From NCBI GenBank assembly GCA_036003885.1, contig DASYSA010000011.1, forward strand, positions 1 to 19,860: a stretch of DNA of 19,860 nucleotides. The letters run 5' to 3'. Source of the DNA: DASYSA01 sp036003885. GTDB lineage: Bacteria; Acidobacteriota; Blastocatellia; UBA7656. Below are positions 6,261-13,993 of the stretch, piece by piece. The translations under genes were made by a program, and so were the position numbers. The first letter of the stretch is position 1. The number at the start of each line of letters is the position of its first letter. The notes under the pieces are model-generated. The model was given only the letters and a program-made list of their open reading frames with translations, was not told the origin of the DNA and ran no database searches.

Positions 6261-7997
6261 ATGGCTGGTGAATTCGAGGTGAGTGGCAAAAATGCGGCTG
6301 CGCTATTCACGCTGAAAGTTCATCGCGGCGAAGGCATGGTTCTCATTGCGATGAATTGGAAAGACGGCAAACCACCGAATGACTTCGTAGGCTTCGGTAT
6401 CGAGTATAAAGAGCCCAAGGGCCACAAATTCTTCGCCTTGAAGAACCGCCTGTCCTTCCCCGGCATCGATGGCAAGGTCAACCCAAACGCTCTGTCGACC
6501 ATGCTCTCCCCGATCCAGATGTTCCGTTGGGTTCATTTCCCGCGGAATGCCGATCTTGCCGGCAAATTTGTATACAGGGTCACCCCTGTCTTCATGAACG
6601 ACAAGGACGAGCTTAGCTATGGCGAGGCGCAGGAGGCGCGCATCGAACTCCGGCGCGACACCTATCCTGGACAACTCAATGTAACCTTCACGCGTGGCTT
6701 CGTTTCGTCGCAGGCCTTCGTGGATAGATACGGAGCTGATGCAATCAAGACACTGCTTCCTGCAAACGCGGACAAGGGATTGGACTTCGTTCCAACCCAT
6801 CCCAAGGGCGTCGAGGCTCTGGCATGGATGGGCTTCGAGGCGCGGAGTGCGATCCTCGAGGTACTCGATGAGGCCATCGCCGACAAGGACGCCCAGGTCC
6901 GCGCTGTAGTCTATGATCTGAACGAACCCGGCATCGTCTCACGCTTCCAAAAGCTCGGCGATCGCCTGAAGATAATCATCGATGACGACGGTGCACACGG
7001 CGAGCCGACGTCCGGAGAGACGAAGGCCGCGGCGCTGCTAGCCGTCTCCGCCGGCGCCGGAAACGTGAAGAGGCAGCATCTGGGCAAGCTTCAGCACAAC
7101 AAGACCGTCGTGGTTGACGGCCCGAAGGTGCAGGCTGCCGTGTGCGGCTCAACAAACCACTCCTGGCGCGGCTTCTTCGTGCAGAACAACAACGCAATTA
7201 TTCTGCGGGGCGAGAGCGCCGTTAAAGTGTTCCTCGCGGGATTCAACGACTACTTCGCGCACGACGACGTGGCCGGCTTCAGTAAAACCACCTCCGCAAC
7301 CTGGAACGATCTCGGATTGAAAGGAATCGACGCCCAGATCGGGTTCTCTCCACGCGCGAAGAAGAACGCGGTGTTGAAGGCAATTGCGGACGATATTGCC
7401 AATCAGACCACGTCGAGCTTGTTCTTCTCACTCGCATTTCTTTATCAGACTCCCGGTCCCATCCAGGATGCAGTGAAGAAGATCAAGAAAGACAACACCA
7501 TCTTCTCCTACGGCATTTCTGATCATCAGGTGAAGGGTATTGACGGGCCAGAGACCGGCGGCGTCGACGTGCAGAAGCCCAGCGGCAAAGTCACGCTAGT
7601 ACGGCCTGAGGCGCTCCAGAAAAACGTCCCCGAGCCGTTCAAGTCAGAACCCACCGGTGGCGGCGGCACCCGCATGCATCATAAATTCGTGGTCATCGAT
7701 TTCGACAAACCGACAGCGCGAGTCTACATGGGTTCCTACAATTTCTCCGGGGCGGCGGACACCTCCAATGGGGAAAATCTGCTTCTCATTCGCGACCGCA
7801 GGATCGCGGTCTCCTATGTCGTCGAGGCGATACGACTCTTCGACCATTACCATTTCCGAGTGGCTCAATTGGAGGCCAAGGAGGCCAAAACGAAACTCCA
7901 GCTCGCCAGGCCGCCGCGAAAACCGGGAGAAAATGCATGGTGGGCCGATAACTTTACGGATGCTCGAAAAATACTTGATCGCGAACTCTTCTCGTAG
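6261..7997 (+). CDS. Phospholipase D-like protein with two HKD motifs
   Basis: A 578-residue protein with two phospholipase D catalytic motifs. The first, HNKTVVVD (H279, K281, D286), is followed by GSTNHS; the second, HHKFVVID (H473, K475, D480), is followed by GSYNFS. Both full sets of H-K-D plus the downstream G-S-x-N are present, so a complete pseudo-dimeric active site is expected. Residues about 1-135 form a beta-rich, fibronectin-like N-terminal region preceding the catalytic part. No signal peptide or membrane segment is visible, so a cytoplasmic place or non-classical export must be assumed. The family includes phospholipases, nucleases and transphosphatidylases; the substrate cannot be told. 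A strong promoter and GGAGG site precede ATG 6261. Neighbours give no defence-system context. Confidence 0.87.
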   Translation: MAGEFEVSGKNAAALFTLKVHRGEGMVLIAMNWKDGKPPNDFVGFGIEYKEPKGHKFFALKNRLSFPGIDGKVNPNALSTMLSPIQMFRWVHFPRNADLAGKFVYRVTPVFMNDKDELSYGEAQEARIELRRDTYPGQLNVTFTRGFVSSQAFVDRYGADAIKTLLPANADKGLDFVPTHPKGVEALAWMGFEARSAILEVLDEAIADKDAQVRAVVYDLNEPGIVSRFQKLGDRLKIIIDDDGAHGEPTSGETKAAALLAVSAGAGNVKRQHLGKLQHNKTVVVDGPKVQAAVCGSTNHSWRGFFVQNNNAIILRGESAVKVFLAGFNDYFAHDDVAGFSKTTSATWNDLGLKGIDAQIGFSPRAKKNAVLKAIADDIANQTTSSLFFSLAFLYQTPGPIQDAVKKIKKDNTIFSYGISDHQVKGIDGPETGGVDVQKPSGKVTLVRPEALQKNVPEPFKSEPTGGGGTRMHHKFVVIDFDKPTARVYMGSYNFSGAADTSNGENLLLIRDRRIAVSYVVEAIRLFDHYHFRVAQLEAKEAKTKLQLARPPRKPGENAWWADNFTDARKILDRELFS

Positions 7998-8030
7998 CGC
8001 AACACAACCGAATTGGTCGTCTGTGGCGAT

Positions 8031-8704
8031 ATGACTTCTCGCCTCCGATGGTTTGAACTCGCTCTCGTCCTGGGCATTGCATTTGGCGGCTCTATGGTCG
8101 CATCGGTGACGCTCGCATTTTCGCCCGCGACGCGCTATGACGCCAGTCCGAACGTGAGCGCCATTAGTCTTCTGGTTCAGGAGTGCGTCGCCCTTGTACT
8201 CCTGGCATACGTCCTTCTGCGGCAGGGGCGCACGCGGGCCGACATCGGCCTGACATTCTCCTGGAAGGACATCCCTCGCTCCCTGGCAATAGTGGCTGTA
8301 TCGCACGTCGCATTCCTACTGGTCTTCGCCGCAGTCTCGAGGCTCTTCCCCGAGACACCGGAGAACGTGCGCGATGTCGCGAAGCTTACCCAGATCCAGG
8401 CGGCTAGCATGTCGCTCCTTGTTGGAGTTGCGTTGCTCAATCCCTTCTTCGAGGAGTTGATGTCCGCGCATACGCGATGACGGAACTCGCCGCGTTGACC
8501 GGGAGTCGAATCGTGGCGGTGGCCGGCAGCGTTGCAGTCCAGGTTGCCTACCACGTCTATCAGGGACCGAGAAATGCCGTGGCGCTCGGCGCAGTGTTCC
8601 TCGTCTTCTCGTTGTACTATGCGCGGGCTGGGCGCGCGGTCCCGGTCATCCTTGCGCACATGTACTTCGATGCCATCGCCGTCGCTTTCTCCCTGCGGGC
8701 CTAG
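8031..8704 (+). pseudogene. CPBP family intramembrane protease-like gene, broken by a one-base frameshift
   Basis: The N-terminal part (8031-8480) has three or four hydrophobic segments and ends FFEELMSAHTR-stop. The C-terminal part continues in the +1 frame (ATG 8477 overlapping the stop as ATGA) with VAYHVYQGP and ILAHMYFDA. Together these are the CPBP (Rce1-like) motifs: E-E-x-x-x-R, then H, then H-x-x-x-D. Adding one C between about 8463 and 8468 restores EELMSRAYAMTEL, supplying the missing arginine exactly. The E-E pair and the two histidines are therefore on different frames. This is either a real recent mutation or a sequencing or assembly error; the intact codons on both sides favour a very young lesion or an error. 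A TTG at 8015-region frame (8013) is a less likely start than ATG 8031. Confidence 0.82.
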
Positions 8705-8803
8705 TCCTGCTCGATGCCACAGGCGAACAACGGTCATAGTCTGACATTGAATCGAACAGACACCGACAGTAGAGTAGTCGAGGGGTTCAGAAGATAAGGT
8801 GTA

Positions 8804-9217
8804 ATGATGACTGACGCAGATGACCAAACCGAGCACGAGATCATAAAGCTGGCGCACGAATGGCTCGACGCTGCAGGGCGGCGAGATCGCGTAACCCTGG
8901 ACCGCATCCTTGCCGAGGACTTTCTGATTTCCGGATGGCAGCCTGAGGGACGTCTCGCTGACAAGCAGTTTTATGTAGAGGATTGCTTGAAGCCGGTTGA
9001 TATCCAGGAAGGGTCATACAAATATGACCGGTGGAGGGTGCGGAGATACGGCGATACGGCGGTAGTGAACTGCGTCCTGGATATCCACGCTATCGTTGGA
9101 GGTCACAAATGGGGAGGTGAGGTGCTGATCACGGATGTCTGGGTCCGAGAGCAGGACGCCTGGCGCGTGGTGACGCGCCACACCAGTCCAATTGTGAGAG
9201 AGCCAGAACACGCGTGA
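8804..9217 (+). CDS. NTF2-like (DUF4440) cytoplasmic protein
   Basis: A 137-residue NTF2-like protein without a signal peptide. The first helix is EIIKLAHEWLDAAGRRDRVTLDRIL, followed by AEDFLISGWQPEGRLADKQ, then strands YDRWRVRRYGDTAVVNC and WVREQDAWRVVTRHTSPI, as in DUF4440 members. It is distinct from the exported NTF2-like protein at 3716. Function within the family is diverse and cannot be fixed here. ATG 8804 and ATG 8807 are adjacent; an AAGG lies about five bases upstream. It stands 99 bases after the broken CPBP gene and is the last plus-strand gene before the paired hairpins. Confidence 0.82.
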   Translation: MMTDADDQTEHEIIKLAHEWLDAAGRRDRVTLDRILAEDFLISGWQPEGRLADKQFYVEDCLKPVDIQEGSYKYDRWRVRRYGDTAVVNCVLDIHAIVGGHKWGGEVLITDVWVREQDAWRVVTRHTSPIVREPEHA

Positions 9218-9240
9218 CGTTCAAGTACGACCACGAGAGA

Positions 9241-9310
9241 GGAAACCGTTGAAACGGTTGGGGGATCCGCCCGGTCGAGGGGCACCTCACTGAAGTGAGG
9301 TGTTAATGAG
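9241..9310. repeat. Paired TGAA-loop hairpins, REP-like intergenic element
   Basis: Two perfect hairpins lie 23 bases apart. The first is AACCGT-TGAA-ACGGTT (9244-9259). The second is CACCTCAC-TGAA-GTGAGGTG (9283-9302), followed by TTAATGAG. The stems differ but the loops are identical, the pattern seen in REP/BIME-type elements moved by REP-associated transposases. I recall similar pairs in Blastocatellia genomes, but only one copy is in this window and no transposase is nearby. It could also act as a transcription terminator for the gene ending at 9217, although no T run follows. Confidence 0.6.
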
Positions 9311-9439
9311 ATTCTAGTGTGTTAAATTCGTTGCGGGTTTCGGCTTCTCCGATAAAAATGAGCGATGTATCGGTGATTCTTAATGAGCTAATGTGCTGGA
9401 GCGCGCGTTGGTGGCTTCAGGTCATAGCGAAGGGATGCG

Positions 9440-11194
9440 ATGAGAAAAATGGATTTCAAAAGACCTGGGATTGCGCTGTTGCTCGCCATTGGAATTCTGG
9501 CCACCGGCGCATCAAGACCGGCCGGCGCCAGCCAGCAGACCGATGTACAGGTCCCATCTTCTTCGTTGAAGTTTGGGGCCTTTGTAGCAAAGTTTGACTC
9601 CGGCGGCGCATTCACACTCGAGGGGGCCGGCTGGCCCCGCCTGACCGGCAACTGGAAAAGCAAGGGTGATGAGATTGAGCTGTCAACGACGGGCGGACCG
9701 AAGGGTTGTGACGGACCAGGGCGATATCGCATTCGGGTGGATGGTAACCATCTCAGCTTCGAACTCATCTCGGATGAGTGCACGGTGCGAAAAATGATTA
9801 TCGATCACAGCACCTGGGGGCCCGAAGGAGAGGTGAAGACCACGGTCCCGCGTCGCATCGTGAGGACAACCGGCGCGCGGCCGCCTTCACGCCCTGATCC
9901 GAACACCCCGAATGGAAGTTGGCCCTCCTTCCGCGGACGGGAGGCTTCTGGTGTAGCCGAGCAGCAGAATCTCCCTGACCGGTGGGACGGCAAGAAGGGC
10001 GAGAATATTCTCTGGCGCACGCCGATTCCCGGGCTCGCTCATTCAAGCCCCGTCGTCTGGGGGAATCGAATCTTCGTGACGAGTGCTTCCAGCAGTGATC
10101 CGAAGGCCACTTTTCGGCCCGGTCTGTATGGCGACGGCGATGCATCAAAGGATCGCTCGAACCACCGATGGGTTGTTTATGCGCTCGACAAACGAACCGG
10201 CAAGGTCCTCTGGGAGCGCGTCGCGCACCAGGGCGTGCCGGTCGACAAGCGCCACATCAAATCGACCTACGCCAACTCGACGCCCGCAACCGACGGACGC
10301 ATAGTCGTGGCGTGGTTCGGGTCACAGGGCTTGTATACCTATGATGTCAACGGGCGCTTTCTCTGGAAGGTGGACGTTGGCCGGCTCGATCTGGGCGCCT
10401 ACGACATCCCCACGTTCGAATGGGGCCCCGCCAGCTCGCCCATAATCTGGAACAATCTCGTCATCATACAGTGCGATACCCAGAATGATTCATTCATCCT
10501 CGCCCTCGATGCCGACACCGGCAAGACGGTGTGGAAGACCGAGCGTGACGAGATTCCATCGTGGGGTACGCCGACCGTAGCGACGACATCGGTGGGGCCG
10601 TTACTGGTCGCGAACGCGTCCAACTATATCCGGGGTTACGACCCTCGCACCGGGAAGGAGGTGTGGCGGCTCGGGGGGAGTTCGAAGATCACGGCGCCGA
10701 CACCGGTTCTTTCCGATGACATGTTCGTAGTCGTCAGCGGCCGAGGTCCCGAACGTCCGATTTTTGTGGTGAAGGCGGGCGCTCGTGGAGATCTTACATT
10801 GCCTGAGGGCAAGACGAATAGTGAGTCGATCGCATGGAGCCTCAGGGGTCGCGGGTCCTACATGCCGACTCCGCTGATCTATAACAGCATTCTTTATGTG
10901 CTCGCCAACAACGGAGTGCTCGACGCCTACAATTTGCGGACAGGCGAGGAACTCTATCGTGAGAGGCTGCCGGTGGTCGGCAGCGGCTTCAGCGCATCTC
11001 CTATAGCATCTGATGGTAAGCTCTACCTCTCGAACGAGGACGGGGAGATGCTTGTGATCGCGGCCGGTAAGAAATTCTCTCACATCGCAACGAACTCGAT
11101 GGGAGAGATGCTGATGGCTACGCCGGCCTTGTCGGAGGGAGTTATGTACGTGCGTTCATCGTCGAGCCTGTTCGCAGTCGGACGCAAGCCGTAG
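9440..11194 (+). CDS. Exported PQQ-type beta-propeller protein
   Basis: A 584-residue protein with a signal peptide (hydrophobic about 11-22, cleavage near A-G-A at 28-30). Residues about 40-130 form a small beta-rich domain (FGAFVAKFDSGGAFTLEGAG, LTGNWKSKGDEIELS) with two cysteines, C90 and C114, that could bond. From about 161 (SWPSFRGREASGVAE) the PQQ/WD-like propeller begins. Its blades are marked by repeated 'LD..TGK..W' segments such as ALDKRTGKVLWER, ALDADTGKTVWKTE and GYDPRTGKEVWRL. Such proteins are either quinoprotein enzymes or non-catalytic propellers like BamB; no PQQ ligand set can be confirmed by eye. GAAGGGATGCG precedes ATG 9440. The stop overlaps the GTG of the epimerase (TAGTG), so the two are probably co-translated. 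Confidence 0.85.
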   Translation: MRKMDFKRPGIALLLAIGILATGASRPAGASQQTDVQVPSSSLKFGAFVAKFDSGGAFTLEGAGWPRLTGNWKSKGDEIELSTTGGPKGCDGPGRYRIRVDGNHLSFELISDECTVRKMIIDHSTWGPEGEVKTTVPRRIVRTTGARPPSRPDPNTPNGSWPSFRGREASGVAEQQNLPDRWDGKKGENILWRTPIPGLAHSSPVVWGNRIFVTSASSSDPKATFRPGLYGDGDASKDRSNHRWVVYALDKRTGKVLWERVAHQGVPVDKRHIKSTYANSTPATDGRIVVAWFGSQGLYTYDVNGRFLWKVDVGRLDLGAYDIPTFEWGPASSPIIWNNLVIIQCDTQNDSFILALDADTGKTVWKTERDEIPSWGTPTVATTSVGPLLVANASNYIRGYDPRTGKEVWRLGGSSKITAPTPVLSDDMFVVVSGRGPERPIFVVKAGARGDLTLPEGKTNSESIAWSLRGRGSYMPTPLIYNSILYVLANNGVLDAYNLRTGEELYRERLPVVGSGFSASPIASDGKLYLSNEDGEMLVIAAGKKFSHIATNSMGEMLMATPALSEGVMYVRSSSSLFAVGRKP

Positions 11195-12528
11195 TGAGAG
11201 GCATGACCAACTATCGACTCCGCCGCGGACTGGCTGTGACACTGTCACTTCTCGCAATCAGTCCGAGCGCGGCATTGGCTCAAGACAACGCCGCAGTCGC
11301 CCGGACCTACATCCCAAAACTCGAGAGGATCCTCAAGGACAACATCGCGTCTTTCTGGTTGTCAAAGAGTCTGGACCGCGTGAACGGGGGCTACACAATC
11401 AACTTCGGGCCAAAGGGCGAACCGAAAGGGCCCGGAACGAAGATGATTGTCTCTCAGGCGCGCAACGTCTGGCTGTTCTCGCGGATGGCCCGGGCCGGTT
11501 ATGGCAAACAGTACCCGGAAGCAGCCGAGTTAGGCTACCGCTTCCTCAAAGAGAAGATGTGGGACGCGAAGAACGGCGGCTTCTACTGGGAAGTGGACGC
11601 AACCGGAAGTCAGAAGTTGAAGACCAGGAAGCACCTCTACGGCCAGGCGTTCGGACTCTACGCGATCTCTGAGTACTATCTCGCGACCTCGAAGAGAGAG
11701 GCATTGGATTTCGCGATTAGTCTCTTCGATCTGATTGAAGCAAAGTCGCACGACAAATCCCATGGCGGATACGTAGAGTTCTTCAACGAGGACTGGACGA
11801 CTCCTTCACCGGGCGAGGAGTCATACATGGGCGCCGGCCTTAACGGCCTTAAGCTTATGAACACCCATCTTCACCTGCTCGAAGCGATTGCGACGTTCTA
11901 TCGCGCGAGCCGCTCGCCGCTTGCGCGCGAACGGCTGCTCGAGCTGATCGCCATCGAGAGCAACACCGTCGTGCGAAAGAACCTGGGCGCCTGCACTGAC
12001 AAGTACGAACGCGACTGGACTCCGAGGTTGGACGCGGACTATGCCCGAGTCTCCTACGGACACGACATCGAGAATGTTTGGCTGGTAATGGATGCCTGTG
12101 AAGCCGCCGGAGTGTCGCCCTATCCGCTGCTCGACATGTTTCGCGCGCTCTGGGACTACTCGTTGAAGTACGGCTACGATCAGGAGAAGGGCGGCTTCTT
12201 CTACAGTGGCCCGTTCAACAGGCCCGCGGACGCGCGAAATAAGAGTTGGTGGGTGGAAGCTGAAGCTCTGGTGAGCGCGCTCCGCATGTACAGGATGACC
12301 GGAGAACAGAAATATCGATCGGTCTTTGAGAAGACGTTCGAGTTCGTGGAGAAGTATCAGGTCGATTGGGAGAACGGCGAATGGCACGCCGACGTCTTCC
12401 CCGACGGCACGACTCGGGGCGACAAGGCCCAGCCGTGGAAGGCGGGCTATCACGGCGGCCGCGCGATGATCGAGTGCATTGAGATACTGAAGACTCTTAA
12501 CGTTACAGGTGTTCTTCGTAAAACTTGA
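11194..12528 (+). CDS. Exported AGE-family sugar epimerase/isomerase
   Basis: A 444-residue member of the N-acylglucosamine 2-epimerase (AGE) superfamily, an (alpha/alpha)6 barrel that includes cellobiose and mannose 2-epimerases. Barrel motifs in order are SQARNVWLFSRMA, HLYGQAFGLYA, NTHLHLLEA, YGHDIENVWL, KSWWVEAEAL and WKAGYHGGRA. The histidines in the third, fourth and last of these fit the catalytic and binding histidines known in cellobiose 2-epimerase. Unusually it has a signal peptide (hydrophobic LAVTLSLLAISPSAALAQ), placing it outside the cytoplasm; most relatives are cytoplasmic. Start: GTG 11194 overlaps the stop of the propeller gene, and ATG 11203 is an equal alternative with GAGAGG just ahead. 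The 3' end overlaps the converging hydrolase gene by 26 bases. Confidence 0.87.
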   Translation: MRGMTNYRLRRGLAVTLSLLAISPSAALAQDNAAVARTYIPKLERILKDNIASFWLSKSLDRVNGGYTINFGPKGEPKGPGTKMIVSQARNVWLFSRMARAGYGKQYPEAAELGYRFLKEKMWDAKNGGFYWEVDATGSQKLKTRKHLYGQAFGLYAISEYYLATSKREALDFAISLFDLIEAKSHDKSHGGYVEFFNEDWTTPSPGEESYMGAGLNGLKLMNTHLHLLEAIATFYRASRSPLARERLLELIAIESNTVVRKNLGACTDKYERDWTPRLDADYARVSYGHDIENVWLVMDACEAAGVSPYPLLDMFRALWDYSLKYGYDQEKGGFFYSGPFNRPADARNKSWWVEAEALVSALRMYRMTGEQKYRSVFEKTFEFVEKYQVDWENGEWHADVFPDGTTRGDKAQPWKAGYHGGRAMIECIEILKTLNVTGVLRKT

Positions 12529-13180
12529 TCACCCGCTTCCACGCGTCTTCGGCCGCCGCGGCGTTGTACACTTCTTTGCGTTCGTCGTTAAAGAATCCGT
12601 GATCCGCCTCGGGATAGATGTGGATCTCGCAACTCTTACCGATCTCCTTCAGCCTGCGTTCGAGAGTGCGTGCGACTTCCGGAGTGACGAAGCCATCGCG
12701 CTCGGCGTAGAGCCCAAGCACCGGCGCCTGTAGCTGCTCCAGGTCGGGTTTCACATTTGGATGACCGCCATAGAAGATCACGCACGCACCGACCTGTGGA
12801 TTCTTAGTCGCCGCATACAACGACAGCGCGCCTCCCATGCAGAAGCCGACGGTCCCAACCTTATCGCTGGTCGTCGCTTCGTTCGACAGCAGGTACTGGA
12901 TCGCGCCCCGCAGATCCTTCTCCGCCTGATCGATGCGCATCGCCATCATCAGCTTGCCTGCTTCGTCGGGCGACCTGGTTGACTTGCCGTGATACAAGTC
13001 CGGCGCCAGCGCAACGTAACCGGCTGCGGCAAAGCGGTCGCATATGTCCTTTATATGCGGTACAAGCCCCCACCACTCCTGAATGACAATCACCCCTGGC
13101 CCCTTTCCCGATGCTGTCGTGGCGAGATAACCGCCAGTCGTGCCGCCATTGCTTGAAAACTCAACAGTCTCTCCTGCCAT
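12503..13180 (-). CDS. Dienelactone hydrolase family protein
   Basis: A 225-residue alpha/beta hydrolase of the dienelactone hydrolase family. The catalytic triad is visible: C114 in GFCMGG, D162 in AERDGFV and H194 in EADHGFF. E35 in QEWWGL matches the conserved glutamate that keeps the cysteine primed in the known enzyme. True dienelactone hydrolases act in chlorocatechol breakdown; no such genes surround this one, so a general carboxylesterase role is likely. No signal peptide is present. ATG 13180 is preceded by AGGAGG five bases upstream, one of the best ribosome sites in the window, which rules against the longer frame beginning near 13219. It follows the HAD gene by 120 bases and may use its own promoter. 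Confidence 0.93.
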   Translation of the reverse strand: MAGETVEFSSNGGTTGGYLATTASGKGPGVIVIQEWWGLVPHIKDICDRFAAAGYVALAPDLYHGKSTRSPDEAGKLMMAMRIDQAEKDLRGAIQYLLSNEATTSDKVGTVGFCMGGALSLYAATKNPQVGACVIFYGGHPNVKPDLEQLQAPVLGLYAERDGFVTPEVARTLERRLKEIGKSCEIHIYPEADHGFFNDERKEVYNAAAAEDAWKRVIKFYEEHL

Positions 13181-13234
13181 GAGTCCTCCTTGTGTTGACG
13201 CGTAGTAGAGCAAGCTCAAGGTTGAATGAATGCG

Positions 13235-13264
13235 AGTCTATTCCATCGAGCGTGGGGTTATCAA
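13235..13264 (-). promoter_or_regulatory. Possible promoter of the dienelactone hydrolase gene
   Basis: On the minus strand TTGATA (13259-13264) and TAGACT (13235-13240) are separated by 18 bases, each close to the sigma-70 consensus. It lies in the 120-base gap between the HAD gene and the hydrolase gene. The leader would be about 50 bases. Confidence 0.35.
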
Positions 13265-13300
13265 CTACGTTGGAGAATTAGTGTCGGCCACCTGAGGGCA

Positions 13301-13936
13301 TCAGAGAAATTCAAACAGATGTGCGGGCGAATCCAGTGCAAAGTCGGGAGCTTCGGCCAGCAATCGTTCCCGTCCGGCTCCGCTCCACAGGGCCGCAGCA
13401 GTTCGAGTTCGCGCCGCCCGTCCCATCATTATGTCGGCAGGCGAATCGCCAATCACCAGGGTCTGCCGCGGGTCGGCGCCCAACTCGCTCATAGCTCTGA
13501 GCACGCCGTCGGGTTCGGGCTTGGGCCGCGGTGTGTCGTCTCCCCACACCGCCGACGCGATTAAGGTTCGCAGCCGAGTGATGTCCAGCTCGAGCTCGCC
13601 CGCGCGTCGGGGCTTGAGCGATACTACGGCGCAACGGGCGTCGCGCGCGTTCAACTCCTCGAGCAACTCGACAATGCCGGCATAGGCCGTCAGATAGTGA
13701 TGGTGGTTCGCATAGTAGTGCTCTTCGAAGCTCGCCATCATTTCGTCGAGCATCTCGCGGCCGTAGCGTCCGAGCACTTCCTGGGGAGTTACATTCCAGT
13801 AACCGCGAATTTCGTCCTCGCTGATTTCGAGGCCGGTGTGCATTCTGACGGAGTGATGGAATGCTCTGCTGTAGGCGGGCTCCGAATGGGCGAGCGTCCC
13901 GTCGAAATCGAATATGAAACAGTTCAGCTCTCTCAT
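13301..13936 (-). CDS. HAD-superfamily phosphatase (PGP/PpaX-like)
   Basis: A 211-residue HAD hydrolase with all four motifs: FIFDFDGTL (D10, D12), VVSLK (S106), a lysine at 139 in RPKPEPDG, and GDSPADIMMG (D164, D168). Residues about 15-85 form the helical cap expected of the phosphoglycolate phosphatase/PpaX/beta-phosphoglucomutase group (subclass I). The substrate cannot be assigned; a small phosphorylated metabolite is likely. The motif II position uses S-L-K rather than the more usual S/T-N/S, which is a modest departure. It follows accA by 57 bases on the same strand and may be in its transcript. The ATG at 13936 has weak GGGGC-type support upstream. Confidence 0.87.
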   Translation of the reverse strand: MRELNCFIFDFDGTLAHSEPAYSRAFHHSVRMHTGLEISEDEIRGYWNVTPQEVLGRYGREMLDEMMASFEEHYYANHHHYLTAYAGIVELLEELNARDARCAVVSLKPRRAGELELDITRLRTLIASAVWGDDTPRPKPEPDGVLRAMSELGADPRQTLVIGDSPADIMMGRAARTRTAAALWSGAGRERLLAEAPDFALDSPAHLFEFL

Positions 13937-13993
13937 TGTCTGTGGGGGCCCTTACCACGAGAACCGCGAGTCCAAAAACGGCGCCAGGTATCT

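Noticed and set aside
6261..7997. PLD-like protein as part of an anti-phage defence system
   Set aside because: No helicase, nuclease, sensor or other defence partner lies nearby, and the gene has its own promoter; the domain alone does not support it.
9349..9373. Six-base inverted repeat CCGATA/TATCGG ahead of the propeller gene
   Set aside because: The stem is short and the 13-base loop makes it weak; such repeats occur by chance in a gap of this size.
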